64,000 nt of DNA. Origin: Ruegeria_B marisflavi (GTDB taxonomy: Bacteria > Pseudomonadota > Alphaproteobacteria > Rhodobacterales > Rhodobacteraceae). Made by a program: the position numbers and the translations under genes. Location of the stretch: assembly GCF_025673445.1 (NCBI RefSeq), contig NZ_JAOVQN010000012.1, forward strand, positions 77,131 through 141,130. Direction: 5' to 3'. The notes under the pieces were generated by a model. That model was given only the letters and a program-made list of their open reading frames with translations, did not search any database and was not told where the DNA came from. Positions 34,823 to 43,340 of this stretch are shown here, piece by piece (within the stretch, counting starts at the first letter, position 1; each line of letters begins with the position of its first letter).

Positions 34823-35917
34823 TCAGGGAGTCCCGGGCTGGCCCAGTTCTGCAAGGATTTCCGCCGTGTGTTCGCCGCGCGCGGGGCTTGGTTTTGGTTG
34901 CCAGTCGCGGTCTTTGAAGCGGGGCGCAGGTGCGGCCTGGAGCGTGCCGTCGATCTCGGCCCAGGTGCGGCGGGCGGCGTTCATCGGGTGGTGCTGCGCC
35001 TCTTGCGGGCTGAGCACCGGGGCGACGCAGGCGTCGGTTCCGAGGAAGAGCGTGGTCCAGTGGTCGCGCGGCTTTGTGGCGAAGAGTGCGGCGAGGCGGG
35101 TGGTGAGCGCGGGCCAGAGTTTCGGTGCGAATTGCTGCTGAAACTCAGCGTCGTCTGACAGGCCGAGGCGGTCGAGGAAATGCGCGTAGAATTTCGGTTC
35201 CAGGCATTGCACGGTGACATGACCGCCATCGGCGCAGCTATAGGTCCGGCTCCAATGCGGGCCGTCGAGCAGGCTGCGGCCGCGTGTCTCGGACAGGTTG
35301 CCGGTCTGGCCGAGGCTCATCAGCAGATTCATCATATGGGCCGAGCCGTCATAGATCGCGGCATCGACCACGGTGCCCTGCCCGGTGGCGCGGGCGTTCA
35401 GCAGGCCGGCCAGCAGGCCGGTGACCAGATACATGGCGCCGCCGCCAATATCACCCACCAGCGTGGCGGGCGTTTGCGGCGCGTCGCCGGGGGCCGAACC
35501 GTACCAGAGCGCGCCCGAGAGCGAGATGTAGTTGAGGTCATGCCCCGCGGCATGGGACAGCGGCCCGTCCTGACCCCAGCCGGTCATCCGGCCATAGACC
35601 AGCGCCGGGTTCAGCGCATGGCAATCCTCGGGGCCGAGGCCAAGCTTCTCCATCACGCCGGGGCGGAAGCCTTCGATCAGGGCATCGGCGCTGGCGATCA
35701 GGGCGCGGGCGGTGGCGACGTCGGCGGCATCCTTGAGATCAAGTGCGATGGAGCGTTTGCCGCGATCCAGAAGCGAACGCTCCGGCATGCCTGGTGTTAC
35801 CGCGCCGCCCTTGCGGTGCACGGTGATCACATCGGCGCCCAGATCCGCCAGCAGCATGGCGGCAAAAGGTCCGGGGCCCAGCCCCTCGATCTCGACGATG
35901 CGGATGCCGTTCAGCAT
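34823..35917 (-). CDS. family III CoA-transferase / alpha-methylacyl-CoA racemase-type
   Basis: A CaiB/BaiF-fold protein of 364 residues. Start GIRIVEIEGLGPGPFAAMLLADLGADVI is the class N-terminus. The catalytic pair of the racemase branch is present: GHDLNYISLSG (His near 124) and VGDIGGGAMYLVTGLLAGL (Asp near 152), with GRMTGWGQDGPLSHAAGHD before. I therefore favour racemase over transferase, which has Asp169 without His. The gene lies divergent to the enoyl-CoA hydratase gene, consistent with branched fatty acyl-CoA metabolism. Confidence 0.87.
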   Translation of the reverse strand: MLNGIRIVEIEGLGPGPFAAMLLADLGADVITVHRKGGAVTPGMPERSLLDRGKRSIALDLKDAADVATARALIASADALIEGFRPGVMEKLGLGPEDCHALNPALVYGRMTGWGQDGPLSHAAGHDLNYISLSGALWYGSAPGDAPQTPATLVGDIGGGAMYLVTGLLAGLLNARATGQGTVVDAAIYDGSAHMMNLLMSLGQTGNLSETRGRSLLDGPHWSRTYSCADGGHVTVQCLEPKFYAHFLDRLGLSDDAEFQQQFAPKLWPALTTRLAALFATKPRDHWTTLFLGTDACVAPVLSPQEAQHHPMNAARRTWAEIDGTLQAAPAPRFKDRDWQPKPSPARGEHTAEILAELGQPGTP

Positions 35918-36053
35918 TATGCTCTCCTTTTCTTTGTGGCAGGTTCCCGGCCCCGCGCGCCGAAATCAAGCGCGGCGGTGCCGCATGACGTGGCGTTGCG
36001 TTTTGTGCGCGCCGTTTCACATGCTCTGCTGGGGTGTAATCAGGGAGGAAGAC

Positions 36054-36914
36054 ATGTCCGTTGTTGCCTATGAAAAGGACGGGCGCATTGCCCGGATCAC
36101 GCTGAACCGGCCCGAGGTGATGAACGCCATCAATGACGAGCTGCCGGGTGCGCTGGCCGCTGCCGTGGCACGGGCCGATGCCGATCCGGGTGTGCATGTG
36201 ATGGTGCTGTCCGGGGCGGGGCGCGCGTTTTGCGCGGGCTATGACCTGACCTATTACGCCGAGGGCAACGGGGCGGGCGATGTGACCCAGCCGATGCCCT
36301 GGGACCCGATCAAGGATTACCGGTTCATGTGGGCCAATACCCAACATTTCATGTCGCTTTGGCGGGCGGTGAAACCGGTGCTGTGCAAGGTGCACGGCTT
36401 CGCGGTGGCGGGCGGGTCGGATATCGCGCTGTGCGCCGATATGACGATCATGGCCGAAGACGCGCAGATCGGGTACATGCCGACACGGGTCTGGGGTTGC
36501 CCTACTACCGCAATGTGGGTCTATCGGCTGGGCGCCGAGCGGGCCAAGCGGATGCTGTTCACCGGCGACAAGATCACCGGGCGTCAGGCGGCGGACATGG
36601 GGCTGGTGCTGGAGGCGGTGCCGGCCGACCAGCTGGACGACCGGGTCGAGGAGCTGGCCGCGCGCATGGCCACCGTGCCGATCAACCAGCTGGCGATGCA
36701 GAAACTGGTGATCAACCAGGCGATCGAGCAGACCGGGCTGATGCAGACGCAGCGGCTGGCGACGATTTTCGACGGCATCACCCGGCACAGCCCGGAAGGC
36801 ATCCATTTCAAGGAGCGCGCCGAGGCGGTGGGCTGGAAACAGGCGGTGGACGAGCGCGACCAGGGCACCTGGGACTGGACGGCGAACGAGGCGATCCCGA
36901 AAGGCAACCGCTAG
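36054..36914 (+). CDS. enoyl-CoA hydratase/isomerase family protein
   Basis: A crotonase-fold enzyme (286 residues) acting on acyl-CoA thioesters. The oxyanion-hole motifs AGRAFCAGYDLTYY (about 57-70) and HGFAVAGGSDIALCADMTI (about 113-131) are in place. The residues at the hydratase Glu positions are not clear: one region reads MPTRVWGCP where a Glu is often found, so it may be an isomerase or another crotonase activity. The start at 36054 has GGAGG at good spacing. Divergent from the racemase-type gene, and its stop overlaps that of HxlR by three bases. Confidence 0.86.
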   Translation: MSVVAYEKDGRIARITLNRPEVMNAINDELPGALAAAVARADADPGVHVMVLSGAGRAFCAGYDLTYYAEGNGAGDVTQPMPWDPIKDYRFMWANTQHFMSLWRAVKPVLCKVHGFAVAGGSDIALCADMTIMAEDAQIGYMPTRVWGCPTTAMWVYRLGAERAKRMLFTGDKITGRQAADMGLVLEAVPADQLDDRVEELAARMATVPINQLAMQKLVINQAIEQTGLMQTQRLATIFDGITRHSPEGIHFKERAEAVGWKQAVDERDQGTWDWTANEAIPKGNR

Positions 36915-37351
36915 GTTCGCCGGAGACGCATCGTTTCATAGGTAAGCGGCGCGCCGGTGGTGCGGTCGACCACAACCGGATCGACCTCGTGCCCGTCCGT
37001 GTGCGAGACGACGCGGATCGGCGGTCGCAGATCGCTGGGCAGGTTGTCGGTGGCCCAATCGACCAGCATCAGCATGACCGGGCCAAAGGCACGTCCCGCC
37101 GGGGTCAGCCGGTATTCATGCCTGAGGGGCCGCTCTTGATAGGGCACGCGGTGCATCAGGCCCAGCGCCTCAAGCTTCTTAAGCCGTTCCGCCAGAAGGT
37201 GGCGGGTTATACCGAGGCGGTCCTGAAACCCGTCGAACCGGCGGGTGCCCAGAAACGCCTCGCGCAGGATAAGCAGGGTCCAACGGTCGCCCACCACCGA
37301 CATGGCGCGGGCGACAGGGCAGGAATCGTGATCGAGATCGCTCCATTTCAT
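36911..37351 (-). CDS. HxlR-family transcriptional regulator
   Basis: A 146-residue winged-helix protein. The N-terminal DHDSCPVARAMSVVGDRWTLLILREAF carries the HxlR Cys (C11) and the WT-LLI motif; FDGFQDRLGITRHLLAERLKKLEALGL is the recognition helix region; RLTPAGRAF is the wing end. The C-terminal extension after about residue 100 is longer than minimal HxlR. It is divergent from the hydrolase gene at 37443, and a clear inverted repeat lies between the two starts, so it probably controls that gene and itself. Confidence 0.9.
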   Translation of the reverse strand: MKWSDLDHDSCPVARAMSVVGDRWTLLILREAFLGTRRFDGFQDRLGITRHLLAERLKKLEALGLMHRVPYQERPLRHEYRLTPAGRAFGPVMLMLVDWATDNLPSDLRPPIRVVSHTDGHEVDPVVVDRTTGAPLTYETMRLRRT

Positions 37352-37380
37352 GTCCGCAGACTTAGCACGAAACTTATGGG

Positions 37381-37430
37381 TTCCAAATTGGAACTTACTG
37401 ATGCATAGTAAGTTCTGTTTTAGAACTTAC
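37381..37430. promoter_or_regulatory. inverted repeats between HxlR regulator and hydrolase, candidate operator
   Basis: GAACTTACT (37391-37399) and AGTAAGTTC (37407-37415) form an inverted repeat with a 7-nt centre; a further GAACTTAC copy is at 37423-37430. TTCCAAATTGGAA at 37381-37393 is a second near-palindrome. It lies between starts at 37351 (-) and 37443 (+). Confidence 0.6.
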
Positions 37431-37442
37431 GGGGAATCAGGA

Positions 37443-38363
37443 ATGTCGATCACACATCCCTCTGGCCAGTCCCGCCAGCCCGGCCGCCCCGACCCGCTGA
37501 TGATACGGTTGACGAGGACGGCGGCCGCCCTCGCCTCGCGCGCGGTACCGGGGCTTTCGGCGGGGGTTCTTGAGCGCCTGTTCACAACGCCGCGCCGGTA
37601 TGCGGTTCAGCCGCACGAAGCGGACCGGATGGCCGACGCGCGGACCGGTCATCTGGAATTGGCCGAGGGTCTGCGTATTCCGCTCTATCGCTGGGGCAAT
37701 GGGCCGACGGTGCTCTTGATCCATGGCATGAGCGGACGCGGCAGCCAGATGGCGGGTTTTGCCGCGCCCCTGGCCGCCGCCGGGTTCAGCGTTGTCGCCT
37801 TTGACGCGCCCGGACATGGCGCGGCGCCGGGCAAACGGTTCTCTCTGCCCGAATATGCGCAGGTGGTCTTGCAGGTCGCGGGTCACCTCGGCCCGCTGGC
37901 CGGAGTCGTGGCGCATTCGGTCGGCGCCGCCGCAATGACACTGGCGTTGAGCGAGGGGGCCGAAACCGGGCGGCTCGTCTATTTTGCACCGCCCGAGGAC
38001 ATGGAGGGCCATCTGTTCCGGGTCGCGCGTTTTCTCGGATTCTCGACCCGGGTCGCAGGCCGGACGCAACGCCGGCTGGAAACCCGGCTGGGCGTTCCGA
38101 TGGAGGCGCTGCGCGGGCGCAACATCGCCCGGACCATGACACGGCCCCTGCTCGTCTTTCATGATCGGGGCGATGGCATTGTTCCCTTTTCCGACGGAGC
38201 CACCCTGATACGCCACTGGCCCGGCGCCCGTCTGGTCGCGACCGAAGGTCTGGGGCATGCCCGGATCCTGCGCGACGCTGAGGCACTGGACCGGACGGTG
38301 CGCTTTCTGGCCGGACGGCAGAGCGGGCAAGGCACCATTGGCTCGGAGGACGTGGCGGCATAG
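37443..38363 (+). CDS. alpha/beta-fold hydrolase
   Basis: A 306-residue hydrolase. The lid-bearing alpha/beta core follows a 75-residue N-terminal segment: LLIHGMSGRGSQM (oxyanion region), AFDAPGHG (strand 4), and AHSVGAAAM, the nucleophile elbow with Ser at GxSxG-like position. The acid is probably in the FHDRGDGIVPF segment and the His in GHARILRD near the C-terminus. The start ATG is at 37443; AGGA lies only 1-2 nt away, so translation initiation may be weak. It is the probable target of the divergent HxlR regulator. The substrate is unknown. Confidence 0.85.
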   Translation: MSITHPSGQSRQPGRPDPLMIRLTRTAAALASRAVPGLSAGVLERLFTTPRRYAVQPHEADRMADARTGHLELAEGLRIPLYRWGNGPTVLLIHGMSGRGSQMAGFAAPLAAAGFSVVAFDAPGHGAAPGKRFSLPEYAQVVLQVAGHLGPLAGVVAHSVGAAAMTLALSEGAETGRLVYFAPPEDMEGHLFRVARFLGFSTRVAGRTQRRLETRLGVPMEALRGRNIARTMTRPLLVFHDRGDGIVPFSDGATLIRHWPGARLVATEGLGHARILRDAEALDRTVRFLAGRQSGQGTIGSEDVAA

Positions 38364-38445
38364 GATCGCCCCTGCCGAGGGGCTTGCCTTGCGGGGTCCC
38401 GGCCAATAGCGTCATTCCGGACTGTGTCATGGTCTTGGGGGAACG

Positions 38446-39735
38446 ATGCGCGCCTGGCTGCTTATATGCATAGCCGTTATTCTGGCGATACTCTGGGCGC
38501 TCTTTGACCATTTGCATCCTCCCGACCGGTTTGTCATGGCGGCCGGACCCGAGAACGGCGCCTATGCGCAGATCGCCGGAAAGTACCAGACAGTGCTGGC
38601 CCGGGACCGTATTCAGCTGGACATCGTGTACACGGCAGGATCAGCCGAAAACGCCTGGCTGATCGCCGAGGGCAAGGTCGACGCCGCGCTGTTGCAGGGC
38701 GGCATTGCTGTCCCAAGCGCCACGGTCGAGGCGGTCGGCACGATTTTCTATGAACCCATGGTGTTTCTGATCCGGCGCGACGCGCCGATCCCGCGCAACC
38801 CGGCCAACTGGTCGGGGCTGCGGATCGCCAGCGGCATGCCCGGCTCGGGAACCGAGGCGGCGTTCCGCGATTTCGAAGCCGCCGTGGGTCTGCGCCATGA
38901 GGCGAACACCCATGTGCCGATGCCTTATGCCAAGGCCGCCGATGCAGTCGAGCGCGACGAGATCGACATTGCCACATTTGTGGCACCGGTCGACGCACCC
39001 TATCTGATCGAAGCCTATGGCCATCTGTCGCTGGGGGTTCTGCCGCTGGACCATGTCGAGGCGATCTCGCGCCGGATGGAATATGCCGGCGTGGTAACGG
39101 TACCGGCGGGCGGCATGTCGCTGGCGCCGGTTCTACCGCCGGTGGAACGTACGCTGGTCGCGCTGGAGGCGCGGCTGGCGGTGCAGGCAGAGTTGCATCC
39201 GGCGCTGGTCAACCGGCTGGCCATGGCGGCGATCGAGCTGCATGGCGGCCGGGGCATCATCACCGATCCGGGCCGGTTCCCTTCAATCGAAGGCACCGGG
39301 CTGGTGATAAACAACACCGCGCGCCAACTGATCCTGGAAGGGCCATCGACCTGGCATAACTGGCTGCCTTACTGGGTGGCGGCACAGATCAACCGAGTGC
39401 TTCTGCTGGTGCTGCCGTTCTTCTTCGTGGTTGTGCCGCTACTGCGGCTGATACCGGCGGCCTATGCCTATCTGATGCGTTGGCGGGTTTGGCGCTATTA
39501 CCCCGAAATCCGCCGCGTCGAGGAGGAATTGGCCAGCAATCCTTCGACGGATGACCTTTCGGACATGCAGGTGCGGCTGGCCGAAGTGGAGGACCGCCTG
39601 GCGGCGATGCGCCTGCCGACCGCCTATCGGCAGAGCCAGTACGACGCCCGTCTGCACCTGGAACTGGTGCAGAACCGGCTGAGCGAAATCCGGCGGGCGC
39701 GGTTGCAGGCGGAGCTTTCTAGTAACGCGCCTTGA
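38446..39735 (+). CDS. TAXI-type TRAP solute-binding protein with C-terminal membrane and coiled-coil segments
   Basis: A 429-residue protein. Residues 5-22 are a hydrophobic anchor or signal. The TAXI binding domain (about 30-300) begins MAAGPENGAYAQIAGKY and contains AGSAENAWLIAEGKVDAALLQGG, which fits the ligand-binding clamshell. Unlike classic TAXI proteins it continues with a second helix (INRVLLLVLPFFFVVVPLLRL, about 325-345) and a cytoplasmic-type coiled coil (360-425). Such proteins occur without a partner permease. It may be a tethered sensor rather than a transporter component. No TRAP-4TM permease is beside it. Confidence 0.82.
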   Translation: MRAWLLICIAVILAILWALFDHLHPPDRFVMAAGPENGAYAQIAGKYQTVLARDRIQLDIVYTAGSAENAWLIAEGKVDAALLQGGIAVPSATVEAVGTIFYEPMVFLIRRDAPIPRNPANWSGLRIASGMPGSGTEAAFRDFEAAVGLRHEANTHVPMPYAKAADAVERDEIDIATFVAPVDAPYLIEAYGHLSLGVLPLDHVEAISRRMEYAGVVTVPAGGMSLAPVLPPVERTLVALEARLAVQAELHPALVNRLAMAAIELHGGRGIITDPGRFPSIEGTGLVINNTARQLILEGPSTWHNWLPYWVAAQINRVLLLVLPFFFVVVPLLRLIPAAYAYLMRWRVWRYYPEIRRVEEELASNPSTDDLSDMQVRLAEVEDRLAAMRLPTAYRQSQYDARLHLELVQNRLSEIRRARLQAELSSNAP

Positions 39736-40699
39736 CCTCGGCCCGGGCGACCACGCGGGCCTTGGCCCGCTCGCGGAAGAACACGAACAGACCCGATCCC
39801 GCGATCAGAGCCATACCGGCCCAGACCTCCCAATCGGGCAGTTCATTCCAGATCAGCCAACCCCAGAGCACGGCGAGCGGCAGGCCGACGTATTCGAATG
39901 GTGCAACCGTGGCTGCATCGGCCAGCCGATAGGCCTGCGCCAGGCAATATCCGATGACGGCAGAATTCAGGCCCAAGCCCAGCAGGTAGATCCAGTCGCC
40001 ATCCCCCGGCCAGATCCATGCCCGCAGCAGGAAGATAAGGCTGGGGTCGCTGACCCCTTGGACAAAATCCCCGTCGCCGGCGATCACATAGAACAAGGCT
40101 GACACCACGATGAAGATCGCCTGGATATAGACTGCCAGAGCCGAGGCGCGAGTGGTTGCACCCAGCTTGCGCGTCATCAGCTGCAACAGCGCATAGGTGA
40201 GCGCCGAGACGACCGGGAGCAGCAACACAAGACGGTTGACGTCCAGCGCGGCCGTCCCCTCCCACGGGCGCTGCATCAGGATCACGCCGCCAAAGCCAAC
40301 GACCACGGCAGCCATCCGCATCGGCCCCACCCGTTCACCGAGGATCGGGATCGACAGCAGCGTGATGAAGAGCGGCGCGGCAAAGAACAGCGCGGTGGCG
40401 TCGGCCAGCGGCATCACCGCAAGCGCCACGAAATAGGTCATGTTGGACACCACCACCAGGAGGCCCCGCAGCAGGTGGAGGAAGGGTTGGCGGGTTTTCA
40501 GGATCGACAGACCACCTTCGGCCTGGACCAGAATCAGCGAGAACAGGATCCCCACACCCGAACGGACAAAGACGATCTGGTGCAGCGGGTAATCGCCCGA
40601 CAGCTGCTTGATCAGCATGTCGTTGATCGAAATCGCGGTCATGCCCACCAGGACATAGACAATACCGGCCGTAGCCATGGCTGCACTGGTTTGCTTCAT
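39719..40699 (-). CDS. EamA/DMT-family transporter
   Basis: A 326-residue exporter with ten predicted helices in two EamA repeats: the first covers about residues 10-145, the second about 155-305 (LLPVVSALTYALLQLMTRK and PFEYVGLPLAVLWGWLIWNELP). The typical EamA stretch LADATALFFAAPLFITLLSIPILGERV is present near 98-124. It overlaps convergently by 17 bp with the TAXI gene. Start codon chosen at 40699; a frame extending to 41326 is antisense to the CoxG-like gene. The substrate is unknown. Confidence 0.88.
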   Translation of the reverse strand: MKQTSAAMATAGIVYVLVGMTAISINDMLIKQLSGDYPLHQIVFVRSGVGILFSLILVQAEGGLSILKTRQPFLHLLRGLLVVVSNMTYFVALAVMPLADATALFFAAPLFITLLSIPILGERVGPMRMAAVVVGFGGVILMQRPWEGTAALDVNRLVLLLPVVSALTYALLQLMTRKLGATTRASALAVYIQAIFIVVSALFYVIAGDGDFVQGVSDPSLIFLLRAWIWPGDGDWIYLLGLGLNSAVIGYCLAQAYRLADAATVAPFEYVGLPLAVLWGWLIWNELPDWEVWAGMALIAGSGLFVFFRERAKARVVARAEVKARY

Positions 40700-40857
40700 C
40701 CGTCGCGCGTTCCATCTGTGACAGGGCTCCGCCAACAGGGGTATCACGGGTATGCCGGTGTGCAATTCCGTATTTCGATGGCGCCCCGTGTTGCTTGCGA
40801 CCACAGAGGGGGCTAGGTCTGGATCAAACCTGGCCTTTGCGACAAGGAGTGCGCCCC

Positions 40858-41373
40858 ATGCAGATGAGCGATACCCGCGAAATCGCGGCAGACCCCGCCA
40901 CCGTCTATGCCGCCCTGCTGGATCCGACGGTGCTTCTGGCCTGCGTGCCCGGCGCGCAGGAGGTGACCGGCAATCCCGAGGAGGGATACACCGCCACCGT
41001 CGTGCAGAAGGTTGGGCCGGTAAAGGCAACATTCCAGGGAACCGTGACCATGTCGGACATGGTTCCGGGCGAGTCACTGACCATCGCAGGCGAGGGAAAG
41101 GGCGGCGCGGCAGGCTTTGCCAAGGGCGGCGCCAGCGTGCGCTTCGCGCCTTCGGAGAGCGGCGGCACCTTGCTGAGCTATGATGTCGAGGCCCGGGTCG
41201 GCGGCAAACTGGCGCAGCTGGGCAGCCGCCTGATCGACGGCTTTGCCAAGAAAATGGCTGACCAGTTTTTTGACAGGCTGACGGCGCAATTCGCGCCACC
41301 ACCCGCGGACGAGGACAAGGACGCACCGGAGGAAAAGAAAGGCTGGCTGGGTCGGCTCACTGGTCGCGACTGA
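40858..41373 (+). CDS. CoxG-like SRPBCC protein
   Basis: A 171-residue protein of the START/SRPBCC fold, similar to CoxG. It has a soluble ligand-cavity domain (residues 1-145: TREIAADPATVYAALLDPTVLLACVPGAQEV onward, with KGGASVRFAPSESGGTLLSYDVEARVGGKLAQLGSRLIDG) and a charged C-terminal tail. CoxG proteins are thought to anchor or help mature CO-dehydrogenase or similar molybdenum hydroxylases, but no coxSML genes are next to it here, so its role is unclear. A second ATG at 40864 is possible. Confidence 0.85.
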   Translation: MQMSDTREIAADPATVYAALLDPTVLLACVPGAQEVTGNPEEGYTATVVQKVGPVKATFQGTVTMSDMVPGESLTIAGEGKGGAAGFAKGGASVRFAPSESGGTLLSYDVEARVGGKLAQLGSRLIDGFAKKMADQFFDRLTAQFAPPPADEDKDAPEEKKGWLGRLTGRD

Positions 41374-41460
41374 CGGCGAGGCGGCCCGGAGCTTGGGCAA
41401 CTTCGGCCTGTTCCTGCCCCGATCCAGCCTGTAGGTTCGCCGCGAGAACGGGACCAATAC

Positions 41461-42390
41461 ATGACGACCATTCTTTCGATCCGGGACCTGCGGAAATCCT
41501 ATGCCGACGGGTTCGAGGCGCTCAAGGGCATCTCGCTCGACATTCGCGAGGGCGAGATTCTGGCGCTGCTCGGCCCCAATGGCGCCGGCAAGACCACGTT
41601 GATCTCGACCGTCTGCGGCATCACTACGCCGACCTCGGGCAGCGTGACCGTGGGCGGCCACGACATCCAGACCGATTTCCGCGCCGCCCGCCGGATGATC
41701 GGGCTGGTACCGCAAGAGATCGCGCTGGAACCGTTCGAGAAGGTGATGAACACCGTCCGTTTCTCGCGCGGGCTGTTCGGCAAACGCGCCGATGACGGCC
41801 GGATCGAGGAGGTGCTGCGCAAACTGTCTCTCTGGGACAAGCGCCGCAACGCGATCAAGGAACTGTCGGGCGGCATGAAACGCCGGGTGCTGATCGCCAA
41901 GGCGCTGGCGCATGACCCCCGTGTGCTGTTCCTCGACGAACCCACCGCCGGGGTCGATGTGGAGCTGCGCAAGGACATGTGGGACATCGTGGCCGAGCTG
42001 AAGGACGCGGGCGTCACCATCATCCTGACCACGCACTACATCGAAGAAGCCGAGGCCATTGCCGACCGGATCGGCGTGATCAACAAGGGTGAGCTCTTGC
42101 TGGTCGAGGACAAGGCCAAGCTGATGGCGCGGATGGGCAAGAAGCATCTGTCGGTGATGCTGTCACGCCCGATAACGGCCATTCCACCGGCGCTGGCCCG
42201 GCACAATCTGGAACTGAACGGGGCGGGTGACGAGCTGCTTTACACCTATGACACCCATGCCGACCGCACCGGCATCACCAAACTGCTGAACGATGTGGCC
42301 GAGGCCGGTCTGGTGCTGCGCGATGTAGCGACCCGGCAATCAAGTCTGGAAGAGATATTCGTCACCCTGGTCAAGGGAGAAACACCATGA
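41461..42390 (+). CDS. ABC-2 type exporter, ATP-binding protein
   Basis: A 309-residue cytoplasmic ATPase. Walker A GPNGAGKTT (38-46), signature LSGGMKRR (135-142), Walker B LFLDEPTAGVD (156-166) and H-loop TTHYIEEAE are all present. The long C-terminal extension (about 230-309) is that of the NodI/CcmA-like ABC-2 group, which exports polysaccharides, lipids, drugs or heme. Paired with the permease at 42387 by a 4-bp overlap. Confidence 0.95.
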   Translation: MTTILSIRDLRKSYADGFEALKGISLDIREGEILALLGPNGAGKTTLISTVCGITTPTSGSVTVGGHDIQTDFRAARRMIGLVPQEIALEPFEKVMNTVRFSRGLFGKRADDGRIEEVLRKLSLWDKRRNAIKELSGGMKRRVLIAKALAHDPRVLFLDEPTAGVDVELRKDMWDIVAELKDAGVTIILTTHYIEEAEAIADRIGVINKGELLLVEDKAKLMARMGKKHLSVMLSRPITAIPPALARHNLELNGAGDELLYTYDTHADRTGITKLLNDVAEAGLVLRDVATRQSSLEEIFVTLVKGETP

Positions 42391-43148
42391 ACTGGGCCGC
42401 CATTGCCGCCATCTACCGGTTCGAAATGGCCCGGTTCTTTCGCACCCTGACGCAGAGCTTCATTTCGCCGGTGCTGAGCACCTCACTCTATTTCGTGGTC
42501 TTCGGCACCGCCATCGGCAGCCGCATCCAGGAGATCGAGGGCGTCTCCTATGGCGCCTTCATCGTGCCGGGGCTGGTGATGCTGTCAGTGGTGATGCTGG
42601 CGATCTCGAACGCCTCCTTCGGCATCTATTTTCCGAAATTCCTGGGCACGATCTACGAGTTGCTGTCGGCGCCGGTGAATTTCATCGAGATCGTCATCGG
42701 CTATGTCGGCGCGGCGGCGACCAAGGCGCTCTTCGTGGGCGTGGTGATCCTGGTGACCGCCAGCTTCTTTGTCGAGCTACGCATCGAGCACCCTCTGGCG
42801 ATGGTGGCCTTTCTGGTTCTGACCTGCCTGAGCTTTTCGCTTCTGGGCTTCATCATCGGCATCTGGGCCAGCAATTTCGAACAGATGTCGCTGGTACCAC
42901 AGCTGGTGGTGACGCCGCTGATCTTTCTGGGCGGCACGTTCTACAGCATCTCGATGCTGCCCCCGGTCTGGCAGACCATCACGCTGTTCAACCCGGTGGT
43001 CTACCTGATTTCAGGCTTCCGCTGGTCGTTCTACGGGCTGGCGGACGTCCCGGTTGCGCTGAGCCTTCTGGCCATCGCTGCCTTTACCGGACTGTGCCTG
43101 TTATTGATCTGCTGGATCTTCCGCACTGGCTGGCGCATCCGCAACTGA
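42387..43148 (+). CDS. ABC-2 type exporter, permease
   Basis: A 253-residue membrane permease with six predicted helices. It starts with the amphipathic ABC-2 N-terminus (AAIYRFEMARFFRTLTQSFISPVLST), then a first helix and conserved SYGAFIVPGLVMLSVVMLAI. The motif before helix 5, GGTFYSISMLPPVWQTITLFNPVVYLISGFRW, is characteristic of the family. Its ATG overlaps the ATPase gene stop. Substrate not predictable. Confidence 0.94.
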   Translation: MNWAAIAAIYRFEMARFFRTLTQSFISPVLSTSLYFVVFGTAIGSRIQEIEGVSYGAFIVPGLVMLSVVMLAISNASFGIYFPKFLGTIYELLSAPVNFIEIVIGYVGAAATKALFVGVVILVTASFFVELRIEHPLAMVAFLVLTCLSFSLLGFIIGIWASNFEQMSLVPQLVVTPLIFLGGTFYSISMLPPVWQTITLFNPVVYLISGFRWSFYGLADVPVALSLLAIAAFTGLCLLLICWIFRTGWRIRN

Positions 43149-43180
43149 ACCACGGCGGGGTGCCCAAACAACTTGCGCTT

Positions 43181-43210
43181 CTTACTGGTGAAAAATACTC
43201 CCGCCGGAGG
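43181..43210 (-). repeat. partial copy of the GGAGTATTTT element, minus orientation
   Basis: Read on the minus strand: CCTCCGGCGGGAGTATTTTT followed by CACCAGTAAG, resembling the 3' half of copies at 29208 and 34765 but without the first hairpin. It is in the gap between the ABC permease and the S49 peptidase. Confidence 0.6.
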
Positions 43211-43340
43211 CATCGCGCGAAGCGTGATAGAAAAGGCCCGACCTTCAAGTCGCGCAATTGTGTGGGAAAATTGTTGCCGCGGCGTTTCTGTTCCCGTCCG
43301 CGTCTTGTTTGTCGGACAGTGGAGCTCTACATCGGCTGCC

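Noticed and set aside
38368..38383. GCCCCT/AGGGGC hairpin after the hydrolase gene
   Set aside because: Possible terminator, but without a T tract and with a short stem; not reported as a feature.
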